A stretch of 64,000 nucleotides of DNA. It comes from Oscillibacter ruminantium GH1. Its GTDB lineage: Bacteria > Bacillota > Clostridia > Oscillospirales > Oscillospiraceae. Shown here piece after piece: positions 44,350 to 53,932 of the stretch. The stretch covers positions 285,952 through 349,951 of the forward strand of contig NZ_DF158899.1 in assembly GCF_000307265.1 (NCBI RefSeq). The letters run 5' to 3'. The notes beneath the pieces were generated by a model. That model did not search any database, had not been told where the DNA came from, and saw nothing but the letters and a program-made list of their open reading frames with translations. Each line of letters opens with the position of its first letter. Position 1 is the first letter of the stretch. The position numbers were made by a program, and so were the translations under genes.

Positions 44350-45753
44350 TCATGCCTCCCGCCATCTCAAAATGGGATTCCGAGCGGCGCGCACTTCGTC
44401 TGGGCGGGCAATCTGTGCGCTGTGGGGTGCGCTGCGCATGAAATTCGGGTCTTCGTCAGCCAGCGCATACAGCTTGCAGAATCCCTCCGCAGCCCGATCC
44501 AGCGCCGCCCGACTCTCCGTTTCGGTTGGCTCCAGCATCAGCGCCTCGTGAACGATGAGAGGAAAGTACATCGTTGGCGGATGCATACCGTAATCAATCA
44601 GCGATTTGGCAACCTCCAGCGCAGAGACGCCCGTTCTCTTTTTGAATTCCGACAGGTCCAATACAAACTCGTGCATACAGATCCGGTCAAAGGCCGGTTC
44701 AAACGTACCTTGAATTCTCCGCATCAGATAGTTGGCGTTGAGCACTGCGTTTTGGGCGGCTTCTGGAATTCCCTCCCGACCCAGCGTCATGAGATAGGCC
44801 AAAGCCCGCACGACCACCAAAAAGTTCCCGGCAAAGCTGCGCACCTGTATCCGCTCCCCGCCGTCCATCAAGGCAGACTTGGGCAGGAAATCGGCAAGAA
44901 ACGCTTTGCAGCCCACAGCACCCGCTCCGGGCCCGCCGCCGCCGTGGGGGGTGGCAAAGGTCTTGTGCAAGTTCATGTGGATGCAGTCAAAGCCCATGTC
45001 TCCGGGACGAACCACGCCCATGATGGCATTGAGGTTTGCTCCGTCGTAATAGCACAGGCCGCCGGCCTCGTGAACCAAACGGGTAATTTCCAGAATGTTT
45101 TCATCGAAAAGGCCGACGGTATTGGGATTCGTCAGCATCAATCCGGCTGTTTCTTCGTTTAGAACGGCCTTCAGCGCCTCTAAATCCACACAGCCGTCCG
45201 GTGCAGAGGCAATATTCACCACCTCAAAGCCGCACATGGCGGCGGTGGCAGGGTTGGTGCCGTGGGCAGAATCCGGAACGATGATCTTGTTTCGCTTTGT
45301 ATCTCCGCGGGACGCGTGGTACTGCTTAATCAGCAGTACACCGGTGAACTCTCCGTGTGCTCCGGCGGCAGGCTGGAACGTCATATCGTCCATCCCAGCG
45401 ATTTCGCACAGGTAGGCTTTTGCGGTATCCAGCACTTCCCGGCAGCCTTCCGCCGCATGGGCCGGGGCCAAGGGATGAACACCCGCAAAACCCGGCAGGG
45501 CAGCTATTTCCTCATCAATGCGCGGATTGTATTTCATGGTGCAGGAGCCCAGCGGATAAAAGCCGCAGTTCACGCCATAGGTGTGGCGGCACAGCTCTGT
45601 ATAGTGCCGGGAAATCTCCGTTTCACTGATTTCAGGCAGCGCCGGAGCGGTTTTTCGGTTCATGTATTCCGATGGATACACGGTTTCCACATCGCAGGGC
45701 GGCAGCAGGCTGCATCCTCGTCCGGGAACGCTTTTTTCAAAAATCAGCTTCAT
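44350..45753 (-). CDS. gcvPB: Glycine decarboxylase subunit 2 (P protein, beta)
   Basis: 467 residues of the GcvPB type: LGSCTMKYNPRIDE, PAAGAHGEFTG, DSAHGTNPATAAMCG and the PLP lysine in HMNLHKTFATPHGGG. Length is normal for the split form used by clostridia and Gram-positives. With GcvPA it decarboxylates glycine and transfers the aminomethyl group to lipoyl-GcvH. The ATG overlaps the gcvPA stop by 4 bases; a longer frame from 45828 has no ribosome site. Confidence 0.93.
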   Translation of the reverse strand: MKLIFEKSVPGRGCSLLPPCDVETVYPSEYMNRKTAPALPEISETEISRHYTELCRHTYGVNCGFYPLGSCTMKYNPRIDEEIAALPGFAGVHPLAPAHAAEGCREVLDTAKAYLCEIAGMDDMTFQPAAGAHGEFTGVLLIKQYHASRGDTKRNKIIVPDSAHGTNPATAAMCGFEVVNIASAPDGCVDLEALKAVLNEETAGLMLTNPNTVGLFDENILEITRLVHEAGGLCYYDGANLNAIMGVVRPGDMGFDCIHMNLHKTFATPHGGGGPGAGAVGCKAFLADFLPKSALMDGGERIQVRSFAGNFLVVVRALAYLMTLGREGIPEAAQNAVLNANYLMRRIQGTFEPAFDRICMHEFVLDLSEFKKRTGVSALEVAKSLIDYGMHPPTMYFPLIVHEALMLEPTETESRAALDRAAEGFCKLYALADEDPNFMRSAPHSAQIARPDEVRAARNPILRWREA

Positions 45754-47066
45754 TTGGCCAATACCTCCTTGACGACGGAAATGGTTTTGTCCAGCGCCGC
45801 CTTGGACGCTTTCTCCGTGGCGCACCACAAAACGCCGCCGTCCACCGGCAGTCCGCCTAAGATATCCGCATCCTCCAGTGTAGACAGCACCGCTTCCATG
45901 CGCGGCATTTCCGTGACAAATTCATGGAAAAATTCGCCGGAATAACGCATGGAAACGCCGGGAATCGCACACAAGCCCTTTGCCAAATAGTGGGCCTTGG
46001 ACATGGATTGCCGCGCGGCCTCCGCGATCCCTTCAGGCCCCATGGCGGCCATATAAACCGAAGCGGTCAGGGCGCACAAAGCCTCGTTGGAGCAGATATT
46101 ACTTCCCGCTTTTTCCCGGCGGATATGCTGCTCCCGCGCTTGCAGGGACAAGACATAGGCCCGCTGGCCGTTACTATCCGCCGTCTCGCCCACGATTCGG
46201 CCCGGCAGCTTGCGCATGAGCTTGCCGGTACAGGCCATATACCCCAGATACGGGCCGCCCCAGCCCATGGGCAGGCCAAGCGGCTGTCCTTCGCCCACAG
46301 CAACGTCTGCACCGCAGTCCTGCGGCGTTTTCAGAATTGCCAGCGAGATGGGGTTGCAGCCCATCACATACAGCGCGCCGGCCTCGTGTACCAACTGCCC
46401 AAGCGCCGGCGCATCCTCCAGCTGTCCATAAAAATTAGGCTGCTGGACATAGAAGCAGGCGACCTCGTCCGTCAGCATTTCCCGTAAGGCCGCCAAATCG
46501 GTAACGCCGTTTTGTGCGGGCACAATGCGCATCTCGTCCCCACTGCCATAGCAGTAAGTGCGGATGGTATGGATCACGTCTGGATGGGCGGCGGCGGACA
46601 CCAACGTGACCCGGCGCTTCCGGTCGCGGCACATGGCGGCGGCTTCGGCGGCGGCAGAGGCCCCGTCATATACGGAGGCATTGGACACAGCCATACCGGT
46701 GAGCTGGCAGATCATGGTCTGATACTCGAAAATGGATTGCAGCACGCCTTGGCTGATCTCCGCCTGATAAGGGGTATAGGCCGTTAGAAATTCTTCCTTG
46801 GCGGGAATGTACTTTACAATGCTGGGGATATAGTGGTCATAAGAACCAGCCCCCCGCAGAACCGTGGAAAACACTCGGTTTTTTGCCGCCATGGATTCCA
46901 TCGTCCGGCGAACCTCCAGTTCGCTCATTCCGGCGGGAATCTCCAGCGGGCGGTCCAGCAGCATCTGCTCGGGCACATCGCAGTACAGTTCCTGATAGGA
47001 TTTCAGGCCGATGGCCTCCAGCATTTCCTGCCGCTCCGCTCGTGTGGAAGGTACATAGCTTCCCAT
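45750..47066 (-). CDS. gcvPA: Glycine decarboxylase subunit 1 (P protein, alpha)
   Basis: 438 residues. Starts with YVPSTRAERQEMLEAIG and contains AYTPYQAEISQGVLQSIFEYQ, the GcvPA hallmark, and GQPLGLPMGWGGPYLGYMA. No PLP lysine is expected in this half. Two bases separate it from gcvH, four bases overlap with gcvPB, so dosage of all three should be matched. Confidence 0.93.
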   Translation of the reverse strand: MGSYVPSTRAERQEMLEAIGLKSYQELYCDVPEQMLLDRPLEIPAGMSELEVRRTMESMAAKNRVFSTVLRGAGSYDHYIPSIVKYIPAKEEFLTAYTPYQAEISQGVLQSIFEYQTMICQLTGMAVSNASVYDGASAAAEAAAMCRDRKRRVTLVSAAAHPDVIHTIRTYCYGSGDEMRIVPAQNGVTDLAALREMLTDEVACFYVQQPNFYGQLEDAPALGQLVHEAGALYVMGCNPISLAILKTPQDCGADVAVGEGQPLGLPMGWGGPYLGYMACTGKLMRKLPGRIVGETADSNGQRAYVLSLQAREQHIRREKAGSNICSNEALCALTASVYMAAMGPEGIAEAARQSMSKAHYLAKGLCAIPGVSMRYSGEFFHEFVTEMPRMEAVLSTLEDADILGGLPVDGGVLWCATEKASKAALDKTISVVKEVLAK

Positions 47067-47068
47067 GT

Positions 47069-47446
47069 TCAGCCCTCCACGCGGCAGAGCGCCTCATATT
47101 CATTGGCGGAGATCAGTTCTTCCTGCTCGCTGAGTTCCTTTACCTGAATGAGCCACGTGCCATAGGGATCGCTGTTCAGCTTTTCGGGCGCGTCCAGCAA
47201 ATCCGCATTGACGGCGCACACAACGCCGGAAACGGGGCAAATCAAATCGGACACCGTTTTGACGGATTCCACATCGCCGAAAGCCTCTCCCACAGAAACG
47301 CTGTCGCCCTCCTGCGGCAGATTTACAAAGACCACGTCGCCCAGTGCGTTTTGCGCGAAATCGGAAATGCCAATCACCGCAGTGTCCCCATCCATTTTTA
47401 CCCATTCATGGGACTTGGAATAGTTCAGTTCTGCCGGATAATTCAT
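47069..47446 (-). CDS. gcvH: Glycine cleavage H protein
   Basis: 125 residues with SHEWVKMDGDTAVIGISDFAQ-type N-terminal half and the lipoyl-lysine hairpin GDVESVKTVSDL (Lys about 64), then NSDPYGTWLIQV. It carries the aminomethyl group between P, T and L proteins. AGGTATCG lies before the start. Placed right after the GcvT-SHMT fusion gene, 74 bases downstream. Confidence 0.93.
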   Translation of the reverse strand: MNYPAELNYSKSHEWVKMDGDTAVIGISDFAQNALGDVVFVNLPQEGDSVSVGEAFGDVESVKTVSDLICPVSGVVCAVNADLLDAPEKLNSDPYGTWLIQVKELSEQEELISANEYEALCRVEG

Positions 47447-47520
47447 AACGATACCTCCATATATTTTATAGATTGACTGTATTGATTTGCAGGATTCTGC
47501 GTTTCACCGGGTCTGTCGGA

Positions 47521-50169
47521 TTACAGAGCAATCTGACCGAGGAAGCTCTCCAGCGCCGTTTGCATCTTTTCGTCGCTGAAGCAGTAGTGCATAGTGTCAT
47601 AGGAGGCGCGGAGCTTCTCCACTTCGGCGCTGACGTCCTTTGCGCGGAGAATGCAGTCCGCCATCAGTCCGGCCAGTCTGGAAAACGCCTCTTTCCCAAA
47701 GCCAAAGCGAGTCATCTCGCTCACGCCCATCCGCAGAGCGCCGGAGGCAGTAAATCCCTCTTCATCCGGCGTGGCCTGATAGTTGACAATGATATTGTTC
47801 TGCTCCAGCCGCTCGGCCACCTCGGGGCCGCTTCCGTATCCCACGGAGACAATGACCTGATGGGTTTCGGTGTATCCGACGGCGGGATCTCCGGCCACGT
47901 CCAGCCCCTGCTCCTTCAGGCATTTGGCAAAATATTTTGCGTTTTCCACAACGGCTTTCTGATAGGAATCCTTAAAAGCGTTCATTTCATAGGCGGCCAT
48001 CAGCAGCCCCAGCTGGGTGCCAAGGTGATGATTGGAAACGCTGCCGGGGAATGCGCGGCTCTCGATTGTCTCCCAAAGCCCGTATTTCAAATCGCCTTTT
48101 TGGTAATTCACGCCAATGACACCCCGCTGCGGGCCAAAAAACGTCTTGTGGGTGGAGCCGGTAACGATTTCAGCGCCTTCTTCAAAGGGCTTCTGGAAGT
48201 GATCTCCAATCAGTCCCAAAACGTGCGCCATATCATACATGATGGTGGTGGGGATATTCTGCTCATCCACAAACTGGCGGATGGCGGCCACAGGCTCCTT
48301 GTGCAGCACCATGCTCTTGCCGAAAATAATCAACTCCGGGCGGTATTTCTCAATGACGTTCTTCGTTTCGTCCACGTCAATTTTATAAATGTTGTCCTTG
48401 CACACCGGGAAATTCACCACGGCCGAGCGCTCTGTCACCGGGTCCACAGCGATATAGTCGTGCAGCGCCCCCATGGGCTGGGCGGACAGGTGCCCGCCCT
48501 TGATGATGTGGTTATTCAAAACATAGCCCAGCCGCTGGGGCGTATGCTTCCGATCCAGACGGTTTTTCCAGTCCATCAGGGCCGAGAAGACAGCCATGTT
48601 GGACATCTGTCCGCTGATGACACGGGTTTCCGCCTCGGAGCAGCCCAGATACTGTTTCATCTGCTCGGTCAGCAGCTGCTCCACCCGGTCGATAAACTTG
48701 GTTCCCTGATAATAGAAAATATCCTGATCGTAGAAGGACTTGATCTTCTTGTGCTCGGCATAGCGGAAGGCGGGATCGGACGCGCACAGCAGCTGCACCG
48801 CGCGGCTGGCGCTGTTTTCAGAGGGGATCAGGTTTATGCAGCATTTCTGCCGCCATTGGTGATTGTCAGACGCCTTCTGAATAAGCTCCAGTGCTTTTGC
48901 CTCGAAATCGTTATCCTTTGCGGCGGACTGTTCCTGCTCGGTCTTATAGAGAATCGGCCGGGCAAAGGGGGGCGCGTCCACCCGCATATGATAAGGAGGA
49001 ATCACGGCCTTCAAGCGCTTTCCCCTGACATCCACCTCTACGCAGTCCTCCTCCAGCACATCACTGGAAAGATAGGCAAGGCCGATGGAACGCTTGGCTG
49101 TATCGTCCAGAATTTTAGTGGACAGTCCCTCCCCTTCGTGACAGTAATAGGGCACCATGGTGCCGCTGGTGACCCAGCCGATCTGTTCCTCGCCGCGATA
49201 GACCGGCATTCCCGCCCGCATGACGCCTCGATCCAGCAGCGTGATGGGCATGATGCGTCTGGGCAGCACATCCATCTCGCTGAAGTCCCGGTTCATGATC
49301 TTCTGATAGGCGGCGGATTGTTTTTCAAGCACTTTGCGCCCAATATAGTCGCCTTTTTGCGAAGAAAAGCTCACCGCCAGCCGCGCCAGAGGCACGGAGA
49401 AAATTGGGATTACCGCACCGGAGGGGTCGGTTCCCATCTCATGGCCGTACAGCGGAAAGCCGGCCTCTAGACGCAGAGTGTCCCGCGCGCCCAGACCGGC
49501 AGGCTTGGCGCCCAGCTCCACCAAGCGATTCCACAGCCACGCAGCCTCTCCGCTTTCTATGTACACCTCATAACCCAGCGGTTCGCCGGTATATCCGGTT
49601 TTGGCGACGCGAACCGTGCGGCCCTCAAATTGCAGGGTATTCAGTGCGTTTTTCATCGGCTCGGTCACAGCTTCTCCGCCGGAGAGGGTCATCAGCAATT
49701 CTTTGCTCTTGGGACCCTGCACGGCGATGGACGCATAGTCCGCCGTGATGTTGGTGATGGTGCAGTCGTATTCCTTCACGGCTTCCAGCAGATGCTTGAG
49801 GTCTTTGTCCGTATTGGCGGCGTTTACCACCAGCAAAAAGCGCTCCTCTTCAAAGCGGTACAGATACGCATCGTCCACAGCGCCGCCGTTTTCTGCGGGA
49901 ATCATACAATACTGGGCCTGATTCAGATCCAGCGCCATTACATTGCTGGTGAGGACGTGCTGCAAAAACTTCACCCGCTCCGGTCCCTCCACCAGCAGAC
50001 GGCCCATATGGGATACGTCGAACAGGCTGCAGGCGTGGCGGGTATACAAATGCTCTGCCACGATTCCGTCGGGATACTGGATGGGCATCTCCCATCCGCC
50101 GAAGTCCACCATAGAGGCTCCGGCGTCCGTGTGAACCGCAAAAAGCTGGGTGCGTTTGAGATCGCTCAT
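47521..50169 (-). CDS. Natural GcvT-SHMT fusion (aminomethyltransferase + serine hydroxymethyltransferase)
   Basis: 882 residues in one uninterrupted frame. Residues about 1-425 are GcvT: DFGGWEMPIQYPDGI, LFDVSHMG, GYTGEPLGYEVYI (family GYTGExGYE-like, with a Pro-Leu change), LRLEAGFPLYGHEM. After a short linker (about 425-445) residues to 882 form SHMT: INLIPSENSASRAV, FYYQGTKFIDRVE, MYDMAHVLGLI, and the PLP lysine in TGSTHKTFFGPQRG. GcvT releases NH3 and 5,10-methylene-THF; SHMT joins that to glycine to give serine. Fusion would channel folate between the two. First gene behind the glycine riboswitch. I recall similar SHMT of the divergent type in related anaerobes, but prevalence is unchecked. 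Confidence 0.92.
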   Translation of the reverse strand: MSDLKRTQLFAVHTDAGASMVDFGGWEMPIQYPDGIVAEHLYTRHACSLFDVSHMGRLLVEGPERVKFLQHVLTSNVMALDLNQAQYCMIPAENGGAVDDAYLYRFEEERFLLVVNAANTDKDLKHLLEAVKEYDCTITNITADYASIAVQGPKSKELLMTLSGGEAVTEPMKNALNTLQFEGRTVRVAKTGYTGEPLGYEVYIESGEAAWLWNRLVELGAKPAGLGARDTLRLEAGFPLYGHEMGTDPSGAVIPIFSVPLARLAVSFSSQKGDYIGRKVLEKQSAAYQKIMNRDFSEMDVLPRRIMPITLLDRGVMRAGMPVYRGEEQIGWVTSGTMVPYYCHEGEGLSTKILDDTAKRSIGLAYLSSDVLEEDCVEVDVRGKRLKAVIPPYHMRVDAPPFARPILYKTEQEQSAAKDNDFEAKALELIQKASDNHQWRQKCCINLIPSENSASRAVQLLCASDPAFRYAEHKKIKSFYDQDIFYYQGTKFIDRVEQLLTEQMKQYLGCSEAETRVISGQMSNMAVFSALMDWKNRLDRKHTPQRLGYVLNNHIIKGGHLSAQPMGALHDYIAVDPVTERSAVVNFPVCKDNIYKIDVDETKNVIEKYRPELIIFGKSMVLHKEPVAAIRQFVDEQNIPTTIMYDMAHVLGLIGDHFQKPFEEGAEIVTGSTHKTFFGPQRGVIGVNYQKGDLKYGLWETIESRAFPGSVSNHHLGTQLGLLMAAYEMNAFKDSYQKAVVENAKYFAKCLKEQGLDVAGDPAVGYTETHQVIVSVGYGSGPEVAERLEQNNIIVNYQATPDEEGFTASGALRMGVSEMTRFGFGKEAFSRLAGLMADCILRAKDVSAEVEKLRASYDTMHYCFSDEKMQTALESFLGQIAL

Positions 50170-50225
50170 GGTTGATTTCCCCCTTTAAGAAAAATTCTGT
50201 TTTTTTGAATTTCCCGATTTGCGCG

Positions 50226-50445
50226 CAAAAAGAGACACAAAGTTCCCTTTAGAACTTTGTGCCTCCGTCATTCGCCTGAGAGATTCCCCGCCACGCCCAT
50301 GATCTGAGGGCAGCTCGAGTTGCACCTTTGGCGTACAGCATCAATGCCGTACTCTTCGAAGCATCGTCATAGCCCGACCCATTTTACCTGAGAGATTTTG
50401 CATACCCCTTCGGTGCCGTGTCCAGCACGGACTCTCCCGGACTAA
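50226..50445 (-). promoter_or_regulatory. Tandem glycine riboswitch with terminator
   Basis: On the minus strand the first aptamer starts CGGGAGAGTCC and has CACCGAAGGGG and ATCTCTCAGGTAAAA. The second has GGCTATGACGATGCTTCG, GCCAAAGGTGCAA and AATCTCTCAGGCGAATGACGG. Then the hairpin GGCACAAAGTTC/GGAACTTTGTGTC with TCTTTTT (50226-50264) is the expression platform. Glycine binding should prevent termination and switch the gcv operon on. Confidence 0.95.
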
Positions 50446-50515
50446 TCATTCGATCTTATTCAGTTTACAGGCTGCTCCGAAGCGGATGGCTGCGCCAATT
50501 GCAGTTGCGTCTGCT

Positions 50516-50743
50516 TCAATTGCATTCTAAATTACCACAGTGGCTGGGCAATGTCAAGGCCTTTGGAAGGATATCAATCACACAGGTACCCTGTCCGAAC
50601 AGCAAGGTGTATATTGCGTCAGCTTCGGACTGCTGGAACAACGAGTTTATTGATCTGGCGATGGACGACACGCAGAAATCCTGTTCGGGCAATTCCCCGT
50701 TGTCCATCTATCCGGGAATGATATCAAAACACTTCAACACAAT
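50516..50743 (-). pseudogene. Possible protein remnant with in-frame TAG
   Basis: Two open stretches in one minus-strand frame (VLKCFDIIPG, then a TAG, then MDNGELPEQDFCVSSIARS to CGNLECN) look like a real protein tail in which a Trp codon became TAG. No family recognised. It lies between the glycine riboswitch and the T-box, where no intact gene is present. Confidence 0.3.
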
Positions 50744-50814
50744 TTGAAACATGTTACAAACAAAATGAAAAATGCCACTTGCTTCTTTCTCTCTGATGTG
50801 TTATGGTTTAAAGC

Positions 50815-51090
50815 AATGAATAAAATGCGAAGAGGGAAACCAGTAGAACAGAATCTGTCTTTCAGAGAGCATCCGGTCGGTGGAAGGATGCAGACGGACT
50901 GTTTGAATACATTCCTGAGCAGCTGCCTGAACAGAGCGGAGTAGGGTAAGCCGGGTGCGCCCGATACAGCGTTGCGTGTGTGTTTGCACACAAAGAGGAG
51001 CATTTTGCGAGAACTGCTCAAACCAGAGGTGGTACCACGATAAATCATCGTCCTCTGTCCCTAGACCGGGACAGAGGGCGATATTTTATT
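50815..51090 (+). promoter_or_regulatory. T-box riboswitch with tyrosine (TAC) specifier
   Basis: Stem I signals: GAAGAGGGAAACCAGTAGAA, CAGAGAGCATCCGGTCGGTGG-type distal part (here split at 50856-50886). The specifier loop reads GAA-TAC-ATTCC with TAC at 50908-50910. Antiterminator/T-box: AGAGGTGGTACCACGAT (51026-51042). Competing terminator: CGTCCTCTGTCCC/GGGACAGAGGGCG then ATATTTTATTTT (51046-51090). Uncharged tRNA-Tyr should turn the downstream transporter on. Confidence 0.9.
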
Positions 51091-51124
51091 TTAATTTGGA
51101 ATGATTTGAAAAGGAGCAATTAAC

Positions 51125-52450
51125 ATGGAACAGAAGGAACATGGATTTCGAAGTCGATGGGGCGTCATTCTCGCCTCTGTCGGTTCGGCGGTCGGCATGG
51201 CAAATGTGTGGGGGTTCCCCAACAAGCTGGGCAGCAACGGCGGAGGCGCTTTTTTGCTGGTCTATCTGTTTTTCATTTTTGTGTTCAGCTATGTCGGTCT
51301 GCCTGCGGAGTTTGCAATCGGGCGGCGTGCAAAAACTGGCACACTGGGATCTTACGAAAACGCATGGAAAACCAGAGGTGCGCGAGCTGGGAAGGCCGGC
51401 GGCCTTTTGGCCTGGCTTCCTCTGGCCGGTTCCATGTGTATCGCCATCGGCTATGCCGTCATCGTTTCTTACATTTTAAAGGCACTGTTTGACTCGCTGA
51501 CCGGCACGCTGATGTCCGTGGAGACAGGCGCCTGGTTTGAGTCGTTCTCCCTTTCTACCTATTCCGTAGTCCCTTTCCATATCATCGTCGTAATCGGCAC
51601 CCTGCTGACGCTGCTGCTTGGTGCAAAGAGCATTGAAAAAACCAATAAAATTATGATGCCCGCCTTCTTCATCATCTTCGTGATTCTGGCAATTCGGGTG
51701 GCAATGCTCCCCGACGTTCTGGAAGGATACCGCTTTCTCCTGATTCCCCGCTGGGAAGCGCTAAAAGATCCGATGGTGTGGATCTGGGCAATGGGGCAGG
51801 CATTTTTCTCTCTTTCCATTACCGGAAGCGGCATGATTGTTTATGGCGCTTATTTAGACGACCACGAGGACGTCGTCTCCATTGCCCGCCATACCGCTTT
51901 TTTTGACACCATTGCCGCGTTGGTTGCAACGCTTGTGATTATCCCTGCGTGTTTTTCATACGGCGTGGATGTCGGGGCAGGCCCCAGCCTGCTATTTGTC
52001 ACCCTGCCCACGATTTTACAGGACGTTCCCTTCGGGCAGTGCTTTGCCGTGATTCTTTACATTGCAATGATCTTCGCAGGGATCAGTTCTCTGCAAAATA
52101 TGTTTGAAGCCGTTGCGGAATCCCTGCTGCACCGGTTTCCAAAGCTGGGGCGCAAAGTCACGCTGGGAATTCTCTGCCTGATCTGTCTGGGTGCTGGTCT
52201 CAACATGGAGGCCATCTTCCAATGGGGGCCTTGGATGGATCTGGTGTCGATCTATATCATTCCCATCGGTGCAACTCTCGGTTCAATTTCCTGGTTCTGG
52301 ATCATGAAGAAGGACGATCTAATGGCGGAAATCAACAAGGGCAGTTCTGTCCGGCGCGGTGACGGATGGTATCGGACGGGCCGCTATCTCTATGTTCCCT
52401 TCGCCATCATCCTCTGCTGCGTCGCACTGTTTATGAAGGTGGCCTTTTGA
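51125..52450 (+). CDS. Na+-dependent amino-acid transporter, SNF/NSS family (probable tyrosine)
   Basis: 441 residues, 11-12 membrane helices. First helix SVGSAVGMANVWGFPNKLGS contains the unwound Na+/substrate-binding segment of LeuT-fold NSS proteins; later GSGMIVYGAYL and MIFAGISSLQNMFEA. Length matches bacterial 11-helix NSS such as Tyt1 of Fusobacterium (a tyrosine transporter, from memory). The Tyr-type T-box directly upstream supports tyrosine or aromatic amino-acid uptake. AAGGAG 8 nt before the ATG. Monocistronic. Confidence 0.9.
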   Translation: MEQKEHGFRSRWGVILASVGSAVGMANVWGFPNKLGSNGGGAFLLVYLFFIFVFSYVGLPAEFAIGRRAKTGTLGSYENAWKTRGARAGKAGGLLAWLPLAGSMCIAIGYAVIVSYILKALFDSLTGTLMSVETGAWFESFSLSTYSVVPFHIIVVIGTLLTLLLGAKSIEKTNKIMMPAFFIIFVILAIRVAMLPDVLEGYRFLLIPRWEALKDPMVWIWAMGQAFFSLSITGSGMIVYGAYLDDHEDVVSIARHTAFFDTIAALVATLVIIPACFSYGVDVGAGPSLLFVTLPTILQDVPFGQCFAVILYIAMIFAGISSLQNMFEAVAESLLHRFPKLGRKVTLGILCLICLGAGLNMEAIFQWGPWMDLVSIYIIPIGATLGSISWFWIMKKDDLMAEINKGSSVRRGDGWYRTGRYLYVPFAIILCCVALFMKVAF

Positions 52451-52609
52451 CGTCCACCACATGGGAAAGCCACGTTGGCGCGAGACACTTTCGTGCTGTG
52501 TCTTTTCTGCTTTTTGTCTATTGATTTTTAAGGCCGCAATAAGCAGGTTTGTTCGGCTGCGTTACCTGTTGTGGTACTGCTCTACAATTTATAGTGTCTC
52601 ATTCTGTTC

Positions 52610-52639
52610 ACAAGCCCAAGGGATCTCCCTTGGGCTTGT
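52610..52639. terminator. Hairpin downstream of the NSS transporter
   Basis: 14-bp perfect stem ACAAGCCCAAGGGA/TCCCTTGGGCTTGT with a 2-base centre, followed by CCTT. Probably a (weak) bidirectional terminator. Confidence 0.6.
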
Positions 52640-52907
52640 CCTTATAAACGTCCTGCGACGTTCCAATCCTGACTGCCCTCTCCGTGGGTAGTTTTTTATA
52701 CCCCTATGAGGGCCTTTGCTCGATGTGTCTTAAGCCGCATTGAAATGTAGGCCAGCCTTTCGGTTCGCTTGAAGGATTTAACAGCGCCAGTCTATCTCTT
52801 TATCTTTTCTCCGGCGAACAGGTCTGTTTTTATCGAACGGCCATCCCACATTATTCCCGTTGGTAGCATCGCCACCGTGCCGAACTCCCTCAGGTCACTT
52901 TAGGGTA
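52640..52907. other. Non-coding stretch of unknown origin
   Basis: No intact gene. On the minus strand a short frame ends MLPTGIMWDGRSIKTDLFAG..., followed after a TAG by another open piece, which looks like a decayed reading frame. No family recognised. Confidence 0.3.
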
Positions 52908-53876
52908 TCAGGATAGCTGTGGCTTTTGCGATGTAAACATCCTCTGGATCAACTCCATGCACTCCCGGACAGGAGTGCTGAGATATTTCCGCTTGTGCCA
53001 GACCAGCATGGCCTGATGGCAATGTTCAAAGTTCCGCACCGGAAAGATGTTCATGCCTTCCATGCGCCCGGTGTACTCTTTTTGAAACATCCGCAGCAGC
53101 ATAGGCGTGCAGAATATGACGCCGTACCCTTGGGCCACCAACGGCAGCAATCCGCTGGTGTTGGTGGATTGCAGCAAAATGCTGGGTGAAAAGCCCTTGT
53201 CCTTCAGATATTCCACGATCTGGTGGTGGACCCGGCTGGTAGAGGGGCGGATAATCATTGGCAGTGTACGAATATCCACCAGATCAACTCCACGCTGAAA
53301 TGCCTCCCGGCAGGCAGGCCAACGTTTCGGCAGACAGCGTTCCAACAGCGAGTCGGCAATGACTGCATAGAGGGACTCATCCCCCAGAGAGCGATAGCGG
53401 TAAACCAGCGGGTCCAGCCGGTTTTCTCCTGCCGAGGCCAGAATGATCGCCAGATCCACCTCGTTTTGCAGGACTGCCTCCAGCAGTGTGGAAGATGTTT
53501 TTTCGTACAGCGAAATGGTCATATTGGGAAACTTTTTTGTATATTCGGGAACAAACTCCATGGCAAAGGCATTGGACCGGTTGGGCGGAAGCCCCACCGT
53601 AATCGTTCCGTAATAGTCTTGATGGAAGGTGTTGAGTTGGTCACTGAGAATTTCGTCCGCAGCAATCATCTCCTTTGCAAACAGCAAAAGAGTTTCGCCC
53701 GCAGCGGTCAGCTTCAACGTGGGCCGCCGCTCAAACAACTCCACATGGTATTCATCCTCCAGCCGCTTGATATGCGTACTGACAGACTGTTGAGAAATGT
53801 ACAGTTCCTCCGCCGCGCGGGTAAAGCTCATGCGTTCCGCAACTTTCACGAAATATCGAAACGACGTTAAGTTCAC
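52908..53876 (-). CDS. LysR-family transcriptional regulator
   Basis: 322 residues. N-terminal winged HTH (FRYFVKVAERMSFTRAAEELYISQQSVS), helical linker, and the periplasmic-binding-type effector domain (TITVGLPPNRSNAF, LVAQGYGVIFCTP). GTG at 53876 follows GGGAGGG; the longer frame (53897) starts inside that region. Divergent from the TTT-transporter operon starting at 54036, with a T-N11-A-like palindrome between. Most likely its activator, responding to a pathway substrate or intermediate. Confidence 0.9.
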   Translation of the reverse strand: MNLTSFRYFVKVAERMSFTRAAEELYISQQSVSTHIKRLEDEYHVELFERRPTLKLTAAGETLLLFAKEMIAADEILSDQLNTFHQDYYGTITVGLPPNRSNAFAMEFVPEYTKKFPNMTISLYEKTSSTLLEAVLQNEVDLAIILASAGENRLDPLVYRYRSLGDESLYAVIADSLLERCLPKRWPACREAFQRGVDLVDIRTLPMIIRPSTSRVHHQIVEYLKDKGFSPSILLQSTNTSGLLPLVAQGYGVIFCTPMLLRMFQKEYTGRMEGMNIFPVRNFEHCHQAMLVWHKRKYLSTPVRECMELIQRMFTSQKPQLS

Positions 53877-53917
53877 GATGCGCCCTCCCTGTATCACAAC
53901 TTTTCAGCTGTTAATTT

Positions 53918-53932
53918 AACAAAAATTTCGTT
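53918..53932. promoter_or_regulatory. Candidate LysR operator
   Basis: AACAAAAATTTCGTT, an imperfect palindrome with AAATTT centre, 42 bases upstream of the LysR start and about 100 upstream of the divergent operon. TTGTGC-16-TAAAAT follows on the plus strand as a possible promoter. Confidence 0.45.

Noticed and set aside
47473-49470. 665-codon plus-strand frame opposite the GcvT-SHMT gene
   Set aside because: Mirror of a clear enzyme gene; no ribosome site, no recognisable motif.
50418-50747. Plus-strand 109-codon frame overlapping the riboswitch start
   Set aside because: Runs through riboswitch and non-coding leader, no ribosome site.
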